From NCBI GenBank assembly GCA_005798925.1, contig SYID01000140.1, forward strand, positions 1 through 15,371: a stretch of DNA of 15,371 bases, read 5' to 3'. Below are positions 1 to 7,541 of the stretch, in pieces. Numbering within the stretch: position 1 is the first letter of the stretch; the number at the start of each line of letters is the position of its first letter. The notes under the pieces are model-generated. The model was not told the DNA's origin. It saw nothing but the letters and a program-made list of their open reading frames with translations, and searched no databases. This stretch comes from Verrucomicrobiota bacterium. Lineage in GTDB: Bacteria > Verrucomicrobiota > Verrucomicrobiia > Opitutales > UBA953. Made by a program: the position numbers and the translations under genes.

Positions 1-1
1 C

Positions 2-649
2 GAATCCTGCCGCCGGAACCAACTGACCGACGGCTACATCCGCCTGGTGGTCTCCCGCGGCTTCGGCGACCTCGGTCTCTCGCCCAAGAACTGCCCGACG
101 CCGTCGATCGTCTGCATCGCCGACACCATCAAGCTCTACCCTGAGGAGCTCTATGCCACGGGCATGCGCATCATCACCGCGCCGACGCGCCGCATCAGCC
201 CCGCCGCGCTGCCGCCGATGATCAAGTCCCTGAACTACCTGAACAACATCATGGCCAAGATGGAGGCCCAGCAGCACGGCTTCCATGAGTGCCTCATGCT
301 CAACGAGCAAGGCTACGTCTCCGAGTGCACCGGCGACAACGTCTTCCTCATCCACAAAGGCCGCCTCATCACCCCCGCTTCGCACGCGGGCGCCCTCGTC
401 GGCGTCACGCGCCAGGTCGCGCTCGAAATCGCCGCGGCGCTGGGCGTTCCGACCGTCGAGACGAACATCACCCGCTACGACGTCTGGAACGCCGACGAAT
501 GCTTCCTCACCGGCACCGCGGCCGAGGTCATCCCCGTCATCGAGGTCGACGCCCGCAAGATCGGCGCCGGCAAGCCCGGTCCGCTCACCGCCCGCATCCT
601 CGCCGAATTCCGCAAGAAGGCTTCGCGCGAAGGCCAGATGATCCGCTGA
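2..649 (+). CDS. ilvE: Class IV (branched-chain amino acid type) aminotransferase, 5'-truncated
   Basis: PLP-dependent aminotransferase of fold type IV. By family knowledge it would transfer the amino group between glutamate and branched-chain 2-oxo acids in Val/Leu/Ile synthesis. The gene runs in from the left edge; 215 residues remain. The stretch IKSLNYLNN (bases 221-247) carries the expected PLP Schiff-base lysine at base 224. It is followed by the family blocks GYVSECTGDNVF, GALVGVTRQVALE, and ADECFLTGTAAEVIPV, the last being the cofactor-phosphate/substrate region near the C-terminus. The C-terminal GAGKPGPLT and a final basic tail match full-length IlvE ends, so the 3' end is natural. 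Class IV members also include D-amino acid transaminases and aminodeoxychorismate lyase. The KSLNYLNN and GTAAEVIPV blocks favour the IlvE type, but exact substrate is not proven. The stop is 22 bases before the next gene, so co-transcription with the exporter pair is possible. Confidence 0.87.
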   Translation, partial: ESCRRNQLTDGYIRLVVSRGFGDLGLSPKNCPTPSIVCIADTIKLYPEELYATGMRIITAPTRRISPAALPPMIKSLNYLNNIMAKMEAQQHGFHECLMLNEQGYVSECTGDNVFLIHKGRLITPASHAGALVGVTRQVALEIAAALGVPTVETNITRYDVWNADECFLTGTAAEVIPVIEVDARKIGAGKPGPLTARILAEFRKKASREGQMIR

Positions 650-671
650 GCCCGCCGGCGTCCCGCCGCGC

Positions 672-2492
672 ATGCCCGCCGATCCCGCCCCTGACGACCG
701 CGCCGCCACCCTGCGGCGCCTGCTGCGGATCGCCTGGTCGTACCGCGCGGATTGCCTCCAGTTGCTCGGCCTGCAGCTCGCCGTCGTCTTCCTCACCGTC
801 GCGGTGATCGCGCTGGCCGGCGTCGGCATCGACTTCATCCGGCACTGCGCCGACCGGACCGTGGCCGCGCCGGCGCTGCCTTTCTTCGTACCCGCGGACG
901 CCTCCGACAGGGCCGTGCTCGCCTGGCTCGGCGCGGGCATCTTCGTCGCCGCGCTGGCCCGCGCCGCGCTTTCCTTCGCCTTCGGCCTCGTCTCGGTCCG
1001 GTTCCTGCACGGTCGCATCGTCGTGAACCTGCGCGCGCAGGTCTTCGCCAAACTGCAGCAGCTCAGCTTCCGCTTCTTCGACGGGAACGCCAGCGGCTCG
1101 ATCATCAACCGCGTCACGTCCGACGCCCACGCCGTCCGCATCTTCATCGAGGGCGTGCTCCTGCAGCTGGCGATCATCGCCGTGACGCTCGTGGCCTGCT
1201 CGGCCTACATGTTCCGGACCGATTGGCGCCTGTCGCTGGCCTGCCTCTCGGTGCTGCCTTTCCAGGTCTGGTTCGCCATCCGCTTCTCCCGCCGCGTCCG
1301 GCCGGCCTACGAAGAGAACCGCGAACTGATGGACCGCATGGTGCTGGGCTTCTCCGAGAACGTGCAGGGCATCCAGGTCGTGAAGGGCTTCGCGCTTGAA
1401 CCCAGGATCCAGGCCCGCTTCGCCGGCTGGAGCGAGGCCATCCGCGTCCAGAAACGCAAGGTCTTCGGCGAGATCGCCCTCTTCTGGCCGGTGATCGACG
1501 GCCTCAACCGGCTGTCGATGGCGATCCTGCTCGGTTACGGCGGCTGGATGGTCGCGCGCGGCGAGATCGCCCTCGGCACGGGCCTCGTCGCCTTCGCCGG
1601 CCTGCTCCAGCAGTTCTCCACGCAGGTCACCACGCTGGCCGCGGTGGTCGACAACGCGCAGGTCTCCCTCGCCGGCGCGAAGCGCATCTTCGAGATCCTG
1701 GACACCGACCCCGGGGTGGCCTCGGCCCCGGGGGCGCGCTCGCCGGGCCGTTTCCTCGGGCGCGTGGCCTTCGAGGACGTGAGCTTCGAATATCAGGACA
1801 ACGCCACCGTCCTCCGCGGCCTGAGCTTCGTGGCCGAGCCCGGCCGGCGCATCGCCATCGCCGGCGCGACCGGCGCGGGCAAGTCCGCGCTGCTCTCCCT
1901 CATCCCCCGCTTCTACGATCCCCGCTCCGGCCGCGTGACGCTCGACGGCCACGACCTGCGGGACCTGCCGCTGCCCGAGCTGCGCCGGCAGGTCGGCATC
2001 GTCTTCCAGGAGAACTTCCTGTTCTCGAACAGCATCGCCGCGAACATCGCCTTCGGCCATCCGGAGGCGACGATGGAGCGCATCGAACGCGCCGCCCGCG
2101 TCGCCGGCGCGCATGAGTTCATCGCCGCGCTGCCGGAGGGCTACGAGACCCATCTCGGCGAAGGCGGCGTGAACCTCTCCGGCGGCCTGCGCCCGCGCCT
2201 GGCCATCGCCCGGGCCCTGCTGCTCGACCCCCCGGTGCGGCTGCTCGACGACCCGACCTCGGCCATCGACGCCGAGACCGAGAAGGAGATCATGGCGGCG
2301 ATGGAGGCCGCGATGGTCGGCCGCACGACGTTCATCGTGGCGCATCGCCTGAGCACGCTGCGCCGCGCCGACCTGATCCTGGTCCTCGACCATGGACGCC
2401 TGATCCAGGCGGGCACCCACGCCGAGCTGATGGCGAAGGACGGGCACTATCGCCGCGCCATCCTAGTGCAGTCGGAAGGAGCCGCCGCATGA
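672..2492 (+). CDS. ABC half-exporter, subunit A (degenerate Walker B)
   Basis: Inner-membrane ABC exporter half-transporter (MsbA/multidrug type), 606 residues. A six-helix transmembrane domain (about residues 28-320) is fused to a nucleotide-binding domain. Walker A GATGAGKS is at 398-405, the signature LSGGL at 502-506, and the H-loop histidine at 558. Walker B ends in Asp-Asp (526-527), so the catalytic glutamate is replaced by Asp527. This is the classic mark of the degenerate-site subunit in heterodimeric exporters such as TM287/288, LmrCD and BmrCD. The signature is also unusual: the Gln of LSGGQ is Leu506 and the following conserved Gln is Pro508. A long hydrophilic insert (about 57-82) separates the first two helices. 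The stop overlaps the start of the next gene (ATGA), which implies translational coupling and a 1:1 heterodimer. There is no Shine-Dalgarno site before the start. Substrate cannot be told; lipid, peptide or drug export are all possible. Confidence 0.93.
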   Translation: MPADPAPDDRAATLRRLLRIAWSYRADCLQLLGLQLAVVFLTVAVIALAGVGIDFIRHCADRTVAAPALPFFVPADASDRAVLAWLGAGIFVAALARAALSFAFGLVSVRFLHGRIVVNLRAQVFAKLQQLSFRFFDGNASGSIINRVTSDAHAVRIFIEGVLLQLAIIAVTLVACSAYMFRTDWRLSLACLSVLPFQVWFAIRFSRRVRPAYEENRELMDRMVLGFSENVQGIQVVKGFALEPRIQARFAGWSEAIRVQKRKVFGEIALFWPVIDGLNRLSMAILLGYGGWMVARGEIALGTGLVAFAGLLQQFSTQVTTLAAVVDNAQVSLAGAKRIFEILDTDPGVASAPGARSPGRFLGRVAFEDVSFEYQDNATVLRGLSFVAEPGRRIAIAGATGAGKSALLSLIPRFYDPRSGRVTLDGHDLRDLPLPELRRQVGIVFQENFLFSNSIAANIAFGHPEATMERIERAARVAGAHEFIAALPEGYETHLGEGGVNLSGGLRPRLAIARALLLDPPVRLLDDPTSAIDAETEKEIMAAMEAAMVGRTTFIVAHRLSTLRRADLILVLDHGRLIQAGTHAELMAKDGHYRRAILVQSEGAAA

Positions 2493-4297
2493 GCCGCGAC
2501 CGCCTGGAGATCGCCGTCCGACGCGTCCGCCCGGACGAAGAGGAACCGGACCGGCTGCCGTTGCGCTGGTCGACGGTCGCGCGCCTGCTGGCCTTCACCT
2601 CCCCGCACCGCGCCCAGCGGGACGCGCTGCTCGCGCTGTGCGTCCTCCGCGCGATGGCGCTGCCCGGGCTGGCCTGGTTCGTCGGGTACCTCATCAAAGG
2701 GCCCGTGGCCGCGGGCGACGGCGCCGCGACGGCGCGCGGGATCGCGCTTTTCTCGGCGCTGTTCCTGCTGGCCGACGTCGCCCTGTACTGGCGGATCCGC
2801 CTGGCCCACCAGATCGGCGAGTCCGTCCTGCGCGACCTGCGCGACCGGCTGATGGCGCACCTGCTGACCCAGCCGCTCTCCTTCTTCCACGCGCGCCGGC
2901 ACGGCGGGCTGATCAGCCGCATGATCTCGGACATCGAGGCGATGCGCAACGGGGTGCAGAACAATTTCTTCATCACGTTCGTCTCGCTCGGCCAGATGAC
3001 CTGCGCGGCGCTGCTGATGCTCTGGGCGAACCCTCGCCTGTTCCTGGTCCTCCTGGCCATCGTGCCCTGCCTGCTGCTCGTGCATGGTTTCTTCCGGGGC
3101 CGCATCCTGCACGCCTCGCGGGTGCAGCAGGAGACGTTCTCCCGCGTGACCTCGGCGCTCGCCGAGACGGTGCAGGGCATCCGCGTGACGCAGGGCTTCG
3201 CGCGCGAGGACACCAACGCGGGCATCTTCGCGCGGCTGGTGCGCAGCCTCGCCGGCAACGTCGTGAAGACCGCCAGCCTCACGGCGCTCTACCTGCCGCT
3301 GCTGGAACTCAACGCGCAGGGATTCATGGCGGCGCTGATCGGGGTCGGCGGCTGGGCCGCCCTGTCCGGCGGCGGCACGGGCCTCGGGGATCTGGTGACG
3401 TTCTTCTTCCTGGCCGACCTGTTCTTCTCCCCGATCACCATCATCGGCACGCAGCTTTCCGAAGCGACGCTCGCGATGGCGGGCGCGGAGCGCTATTTCC
3501 GCCTGCTCGACACCCCGCCGGCCTGGACGGACGCGCCGACGGCCGCCGCCTGCCCGCCCCTGCGAGGCCACGTGGAGTTCCGCGACGTGCGCTTCGCCTA
3601 CGTGCCCGACCGGCCGGTGCTCCACGGGATCTCCTTCGTGGCGCAGCCCGGCCAGGTCGTCGCGCTCGTCGGCCACACGGGCTCCGGGAAATCGACCATC
3701 ATCGGGTTGCTCGCGAAATTCCAGCTTCCGCTGTCCGGCCAGGTGTTCGTCGACGGGCGCGATCTCGCCGACGTCCGGCAGGAGACGCTGCGCCGGCAGA
3801 TGGGCTTCGTCTTCCAGCAGAACTTCCTCTTCGCCGGCACGATCGCCGACAACGTGCGCTCGGCCCGGCCCGAGGCGAGCGACGAAGAAGTGCGCCAAGC
3901 CTTCCGGGACCTCGACTGCCTCGACCTCGTCGAAGCCCTCCCCGGCGGCATCCACGCGGCCTGCTCCGAGAAGGGTCGCGGCCTGTCCATGGGCCAGCAG
4001 CAGCTGGTCGCGTTCGCCCGCGCCCTGCTCGCCGACCCGCGGATCCTCGTGCTCGACGAGGCCACGAGCGCGGTCGACACGCTGACGGAGGCCCGCCTGC
4101 AGGTCGCGCTCAACCGGCTGATGAAAGGACGCACCTGCTTCGTGGTCGCGCACCGCCTGAGCACGATCCGCCGGGCCGACCAGGTGCTCGTGCTTGACGA
4201 CGGACGCGTCGTCGAGCGCGGAAGCCATGAGGAATTGCTGGAAGCGGCCGGCGTCTACGCCGGACTCTACCGCGACTTCCTGAGCGCCACGAACTGA
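2489..4297 (+). CDS. ABC half-exporter, subunit B (canonical Walker B)
   Basis: Second half of the putative heterodimeric ABC exporter, 602 residues, with N-terminal transmembrane domain (about 45-320) and C-terminal ATPase domain. Walker A GHTGSGKST starts at residue 395 and Walker B keeps the catalytic Glu524 (LVLDEATSAVD). The H-loop His is at 555. The signature is LSMGQ (499-503), with Met in place of the second-to-last Gly of LSGGQ. In the head-to-tail dimer this deviant signature would face subunit A's Asp527 site, making one degenerate site. Subunit B's intact Walker A/B would face subunit A's LSGGL. A charged N-terminal tail of about 30 residues precedes the first helix. The ATG overlaps the upstream stop by four bases. 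It ends four bases from the convergent gene on the other strand, with no obvious terminator hairpin between them. Function: ATP-driven efflux of an unknown substrate (inferred). Confidence 0.93.
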   Translation: MSRDRLEIAVRRVRPDEEEPDRLPLRWSTVARLLAFTSPHRAQRDALLALCVLRAMALPGLAWFVGYLIKGPVAAGDGAATARGIALFSALFLLADVALYWRIRLAHQIGESVLRDLRDRLMAHLLTQPLSFFHARRHGGLISRMISDIEAMRNGVQNNFFITFVSLGQMTCAALLMLWANPRLFLVLLAIVPCLLLVHGFFRGRILHASRVQQETFSRVTSALAETVQGIRVTQGFAREDTNAGIFARLVRSLAGNVVKTASLTALYLPLLELNAQGFMAALIGVGGWAALSGGGTGLGDLVTFFFLADLFFSPITIIGTQLSEATLAMAGAERYFRLLDTPPAWTDAPTAAACPPLRGHVEFRDVRFAYVPDRPVLHGISFVAQPGQVVALVGHTGSGKSTIIGLLAKFQLPLSGQVFVDGRDLADVRQETLRRQMGFVFQQNFLFAGTIADNVRSARPEASDEEVRQAFRDLDCLDLVEALPGGIHAACSEKGRGLSMGQQQLVAFARALLADPRILVLDEATSAVDTLTEARLQVALNRLMKGRTCFVVAHRLSTIRRADQVLVLDDGRVVERGSHEELLEAAGVYAGLYRDFLSATN

Positions 4298-4301
4298 AGG
4301 C

Positions 4302-5348
4302 TTACTTGGCGACGGGCTCCGGACCGAAGGACGGACGGCGCGGACGTTCCTTGCCCGCCGGCTTGGCGTCGCTTTCGGCGGCGAGGAAGGCGGCGGCAAG
4401 CCCGAGCGTGCGCACCGGGGCGTAGAGATCGCCGACCGGCGAGCGGCGGAAGACCTCGGCCTGGAGTCCTTGATAGGCCAAGGAGCCGTCGATCATCCGG
4501 ACGTCGAGCGTCAGCTCCGCCCGCACGGCCTGACTGACGGGCCCGCCCGAATAGCGGACCGCTTTCTGCGGCCCCAACACGACCAGGCCGCAGCCGTCAG
4601 GCTCCTGCGGCAGAGGCAGCTCCCAGGTCTCGGCGGCGAGGCCGGGAGGCAGGATCACGAAGGCCTGGCGCAACGGCCCGCCCGGATTACCGGGATAGAC
4701 GAGGCGCCGTCGCCACAACGGCCAGTAACGACGTCCTGCTTCGTCGACGATTTCGGTGCCGCCCGGGCCGTCGACCACGAGCATGCGCTCCTTCAGGAAG
4801 GCGACCTCCTCCGGACGGAATTCGGCGCGGATCGCGCCGGCCCGGCGGACGGGCCCTTCGTCGGGCGCGACCTCGGCCGAGACCAGGAGGACGATCTCGA
4901 CCGGTCCGGCGACCCGATGGTCGATCCACGCGATGACGCCGTAAGGCACCGCGGTCATCGCGGCGGCCAGGGCGAACCCGCCGACGAGGGACCTGCCGAA
5001 CTCATGCCGCTCGCGGAGGGCCGTCAGCAGCGCGGCGCCGGCGAAGCCCGCGGCGTGGACGGAGATATCGACGCCGAGCGTCCACTGCGCGGACTCGAAA
5101 GATTCCGGCCGCCCGAACCAGCGGATGCGGTAGAACATCAGGACCACCCAGAGGATGCCCGCCGTCGCCCCGAGCAGCGGGGCGTAGCGCGGGCCCGCGC
5201 GACGATAGGCCTTCGAGAGCAGCGCCGAAGCCAGGGAGGCGAACAAGCCGCCGAAAAAAGCGTCCTTCAACGAAGCGACCCCGGTGAGGGCGGCGGCGAG
5301 GACCAGGAACGCCCACGTGAACCAGTAGGTCAGCGCGTAGGTCTTCAT
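4302..5348 (-). CDS. Multi-pass membrane protein of unknown function, coupled to glgC
   Basis: I do not recognise a family. The 348-residue protein begins with about five hydrophobic segments (roughly residues 5-25, 27-45, 56-73, 93-112 and 121-141). A soluble region of about 200 residues follows, rich in beta-type sequence and prolines, and the C-terminal tail is basic/Pro-rich (AKPAGKERPRRP). The start at 5348 is chosen because its ATG overlaps the glgC stop (ATGA) and gives a membrane-type N-terminus; an upstream in-frame start would only add an Arg-rich shadow of glgC. The tight overlap implies co-translation with glgC, but nothing in the sequence ties it to glycogen. The segment after the fifth helix (VEIVLLVSAEVAP) looks like the start of an extracytoplasmic or cytoplasmic domain; topology is undetermined. 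It converges on the ABC exporter pair. Confidence 0.8.
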   Translation of the reverse strand: MKTYALTYWFTWAFLVLAAALTGVASLKDAFFGGLFASLASALLSKAYRRAGPRYAPLLGATAGILWVVLMFYRIRWFGRPESFESAQWTLGVDISVHAAGFAGAALLTALRERHEFGRSLVGGFALAAAMTAVPYGVIAWIDHRVAGPVEIVLLVSAEVAPDEGPVRRAGAIRAEFRPEEVAFLKERMLVVDGPGGTEIVDEAGRRYWPLWRRRLVYPGNPGGPLRQAFVILPPGLAAETWELPLPQEPDGCGLVVLGPQKAVRYSGGPVSQAVRAELTLDVRMIDGSLAYQGLQAEVFRRSPVGDLYAPVRTLGLAAAFLAAESDAKPAGKERPRRPSFGPEPVAK

Positions 5349-6640
5349 TCCCCGACGATCGTGCCCGCGGGCACGACGGCGCCCTTCTTGACGACGATCA
5401 CGCCGTCGCGGACGAACAGCGCGTCGGTCTCCCACTTCTCCGGCAGCCCGGTCGGCGCGAGGCGGCAGCCGGCGCCGATGCGCGCGTTCTTGTCGATGAT
5501 CGCGTTGCGGATGAGGCAGTTCGGACCGACGCCGATGTCCGGCCGGCCGAGGCCGTGGTTCCGGCTCAGGTCATTGGGCCGTTCGAAGGAGTCCGCCCCC
5601 ATCATCACGACGTTCTCCAGGCGGGAACCGGCGCGGATCACCGAACGCACGCCGATGACGCAGCGGTTCAGCTCCGAGTCGTCGACGATGGCCCCGTCGG
5701 CCATGAGCACGCGCTGCGAGCGGGCGCCGTTGAGCTTCGCCGGCGGCAGGTAACGGGAATGGGTGTAGACCGGGTTCTGACCGTCGAAGAAATCAAACGG
5801 GGGCACCGGGTCGGTCAGCGTCAGGTTGCACTCCCAGAAGGAGCCGACCGTGCCGATGTCCTCCCAGTAGCCGTCGAAGACGTAGCCCATCATCCGCTTC
5901 GAGGCGAGCAGGCCGGGGATGACCTCCTTGCCGAAGTCGGTCTGCGTATGGTCGGCCAGGGCCTCGCGCATGACCTTGCCGGAGAACAGGTAGATGCCCA
6001 TCGAGGCCAGGCAATAAGGCTTGTCGGACTTGTCGGACAGGCGCGCCCGGGCGGCGCCGCCGAGGACGAGCGAGGAGATCACCGCCGGGTCCTTGGGCTT
6101 CTCGACGAATTCGACGATGCGCAGGTCGGGGTTGACGCGCATGACGCCGAGCGCCGAGACCTGGTCGGACGGCATGGCCTTGGCGGCGATGGTCACGTCG
6201 GCGGCGGTCTCCATGTGCTGACGGGCGAGCTCGTCGAAATCGAGGCGGTACAATTGGTCGCCGGAGAGGATGAGGACGAGGTCTTCGTCCTTCAGGGCAT
6301 AGTGATGGAGATTCTGGCGCACGGCGTCGGCGGTGCCTTGGTACCAGGTCTCCTTGTCGCCGGTCTGTTCGGCGGCCAGGATGTCGACGAAGCCCCGGCC
6401 GAAGCCGTCGAACTTGTAGGTCTGCTGGATATGCTTGTGCAGGGACGCCGTGTTGAACTGCGTCAGCACGAAGATCTGGTTGAAGCCCGAGTTGAGGCAG
6501 TTGCTGATGGGGATGTCGACCAGGCGGTAGTTGCTCGCGAGGGGCACCGCCGGCTTGCAGCGGTCCTTGGTCAGGGGATAGAGACGGGAGCCGCGGCCTC
6601 CGCCCATGATGATGCTGATGACGCGAGGAAGGGAAGGCAT
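5345..6640 (-). CDS. glgC: Glucose-1-phosphate adenylyltransferase (ADP-glucose pyrophosphorylase)
   Basis: Makes ADP-glucose and pyrophosphate from ATP and glucose 1-phosphate, the committed step of bacterial glycogen synthesis; cytoplasmic. It has 431 residues, the normal family length. The N-terminal nucleotidyltransferase domain has GGGRGSRLYPLT (13-24), then KPAVPLASNYRLVDIPISNC (substrate/regulatory region), YQGTADAVRQN (100-110), SGDQLYRLD (126-134) and VEFVEKP (176-182). GYWEDIGTVGSF (257-268) closes the catalytic domain. The C-terminal part (about 310-431) has the hexapeptide-like turns of a left-handed beta-helix. The GGGxGTRL loop carries Ser for Thr. The wording is closer to plant/cyanobacterial enzymes than to E. 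coli. The start at 6640 follows the family N-terminus; no Shine-Dalgarno is visible. The 103-base gap to the divergent hydrolase gene must hold both promoters, but I see no clear -35/-10 pair there. Confidence 0.95.
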   Translation of the reverse strand: MPSLPRVISIIMGGGRGSRLYPLTKDRCKPAVPLASNYRLVDIPISNCLNSGFNQIFVLTQFNTASLHKHIQQTYKFDGFGRGFVDILAAEQTGDKETWYQGTADAVRQNLHHYALKDEDLVLILSGDQLYRLDFDELARQHMETAADVTIAAKAMPSDQVSALGVMRVNPDLRIVEFVEKPKDPAVISSLVLGGAARARLSDKSDKPYCLASMGIYLFSGKVMREALADHTQTDFGKEVIPGLLASKRMMGYVFDGYWEDIGTVGSFWECNLTLTDPVPPFDFFDGQNPVYTHSRYLPPAKLNGARSQRVLMADGAIVDDSELNRCVIGVRSVIRAGSRLENVVMMGADSFERPNDLSRNHGLGRPDIGVGPNCLIRNAIIDKNARIGAGCRLAPTGLPEKWETDALFVRDGVIVVKKGAVVPAGTIVGE

Positions 6641-6743
6641 GGCGGGATGGCCTACCTTCCCTCCGGCGGCTCCCGCCCTCAAGCGGAAAAGGGCGAATGG
6701 CGGCTTGAAGCAGGTCCCGGGACGGGGTTGCATCGCCCTGCGC

Positions 6744-7538
6744 ATGGCCTTCGCCTTCCACATCCTCGGCACCAGCAGTTCGGGCAACTGCTCCCTGCTC
6801 GAGGCCGGCGGCGCGCGGGTGATGCTGGACGCGGGATTCCAAGGCCCCCGTCTTGAAGCATCGCTCCAGAAACTCGGCCTGGAGGCCCGGGCGCTCGACG
6901 CGGTGTTCATCACCCACGAGCATGCCGACCACTGCGTGGGCCTCCCCGCCCTGCTCCGCCAGAACCCGAGGCTGAAGGTCTTCGCCAACCGCGAGACGGC
7001 CCGCCGGATCAAGGACTCCCTGAAATCGCAGCCGGACTGGCAGCTGTTCGAGACCGGCACGACCTTCGAATTCAAAGGGCTGCAAATCACGGCCATCCCG
7101 ATCCCGCACGACGCGGCCGATCCGGTAGGCTTCGCCTTCGACCTCCCGCCCGAGGACGCGCGGCCGGCCAAGCGGCTGACCTGGCTGACCGACCTCGGCC
7201 ACGTGACGCCTGTCGTCCGGCATCATGTCGCCCTCGCCGACATCCTCGTGCTCGAGGCCAACTACGACGACGAGATGCTCGACCTTTCCAAGCGGCCGGC
7301 ATCCCTGAAGCAACGCATCCGCGGCAACTTCGGCCACCTGTCCAACCTGCAGACCCGCGACCTGTTGCTCGGCCTGCGCGAATGGCAGGCGACGGAACTC
7401 TGCCTCGGCCACCTCAGCAAGGAGTGCAACCGCACCGTCATCGTCGACGCCTTGATGAACGAGGTGCGCGCCCAGAAGGCCGACCTCCGCGTCACGGTGG
7501 TCGATCCGCTGGAGGACAACCCGGTCAGCCTCTGGTGA
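6744..7538 (+). CDS. Metallo-beta-lactamase-fold hydrolase, WalJ/YycJ type
   Basis: Cytoplasmic metal-dependent hydrolase of 264 residues. The N-terminus FHILGTSSSGNCSLLE matches the YycJ/WalJ group (LGSGSSGNA-type start). The zinc motif THEHADH (57-63) is followed by further candidate ligands: His122 (PIPHDA), Asp150 (WLTDLGHV) and His223 in LGHLSKECN, a block typical of this group. WalJ relatives have been linked to exonuclease activity on DNA and, in Firmicutes, sit next to the WalRK two-component genes; no such genes are present here. The start at 6744 is chosen over an upstream ATG at 6606 because the family motif begins directly after it and the upstream reading overlaps the glgC start region. 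Its 3' end lies three bases from that of the convergent secreted-protein gene. A generic MBL hydrolase role cannot be excluded. Confidence 0.88.
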   Translation: MAFAFHILGTSSSGNCSLLEAGGARVMLDAGFQGPRLEASLQKLGLEARALDAVFITHEHADHCVGLPALLRQNPRLKVFANRETARRIKDSLKSQPDWQLFETGTTFEFKGLQITAIPIPHDAADPVGFAFDLPPEDARPAKRLTWLTDLGHVTPVVRHHVALADILVLEANYDDEMLDLSKRPASLKQRIRGNFGHLSNLQTRDLLLGLREWQATELCLGHLSKECNRTVIVDALMNEVRAQKADLRVTVVDPLEDNPVSLW

Positions 7539-7541
7539 GGC

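Noticed and set aside
585..2447. A very long minus-strand open frame (620 codons) opposite the first ABC exporter gene, and a similar one at 2447-4399.
   Set aside because: The products are Arg/Gln/Glu/Ala-rich low-complexity chains without domains, as expected of antisense frames in GC-rich codons. The plus-strand frames have all ABC motifs.
6641..7171. Apparent N-terminal extension of GlgC up to 7171.
   Set aside because: The extra residues are antisense to the metallo-hydrolase gene, and the family N-terminus begins at 6640.
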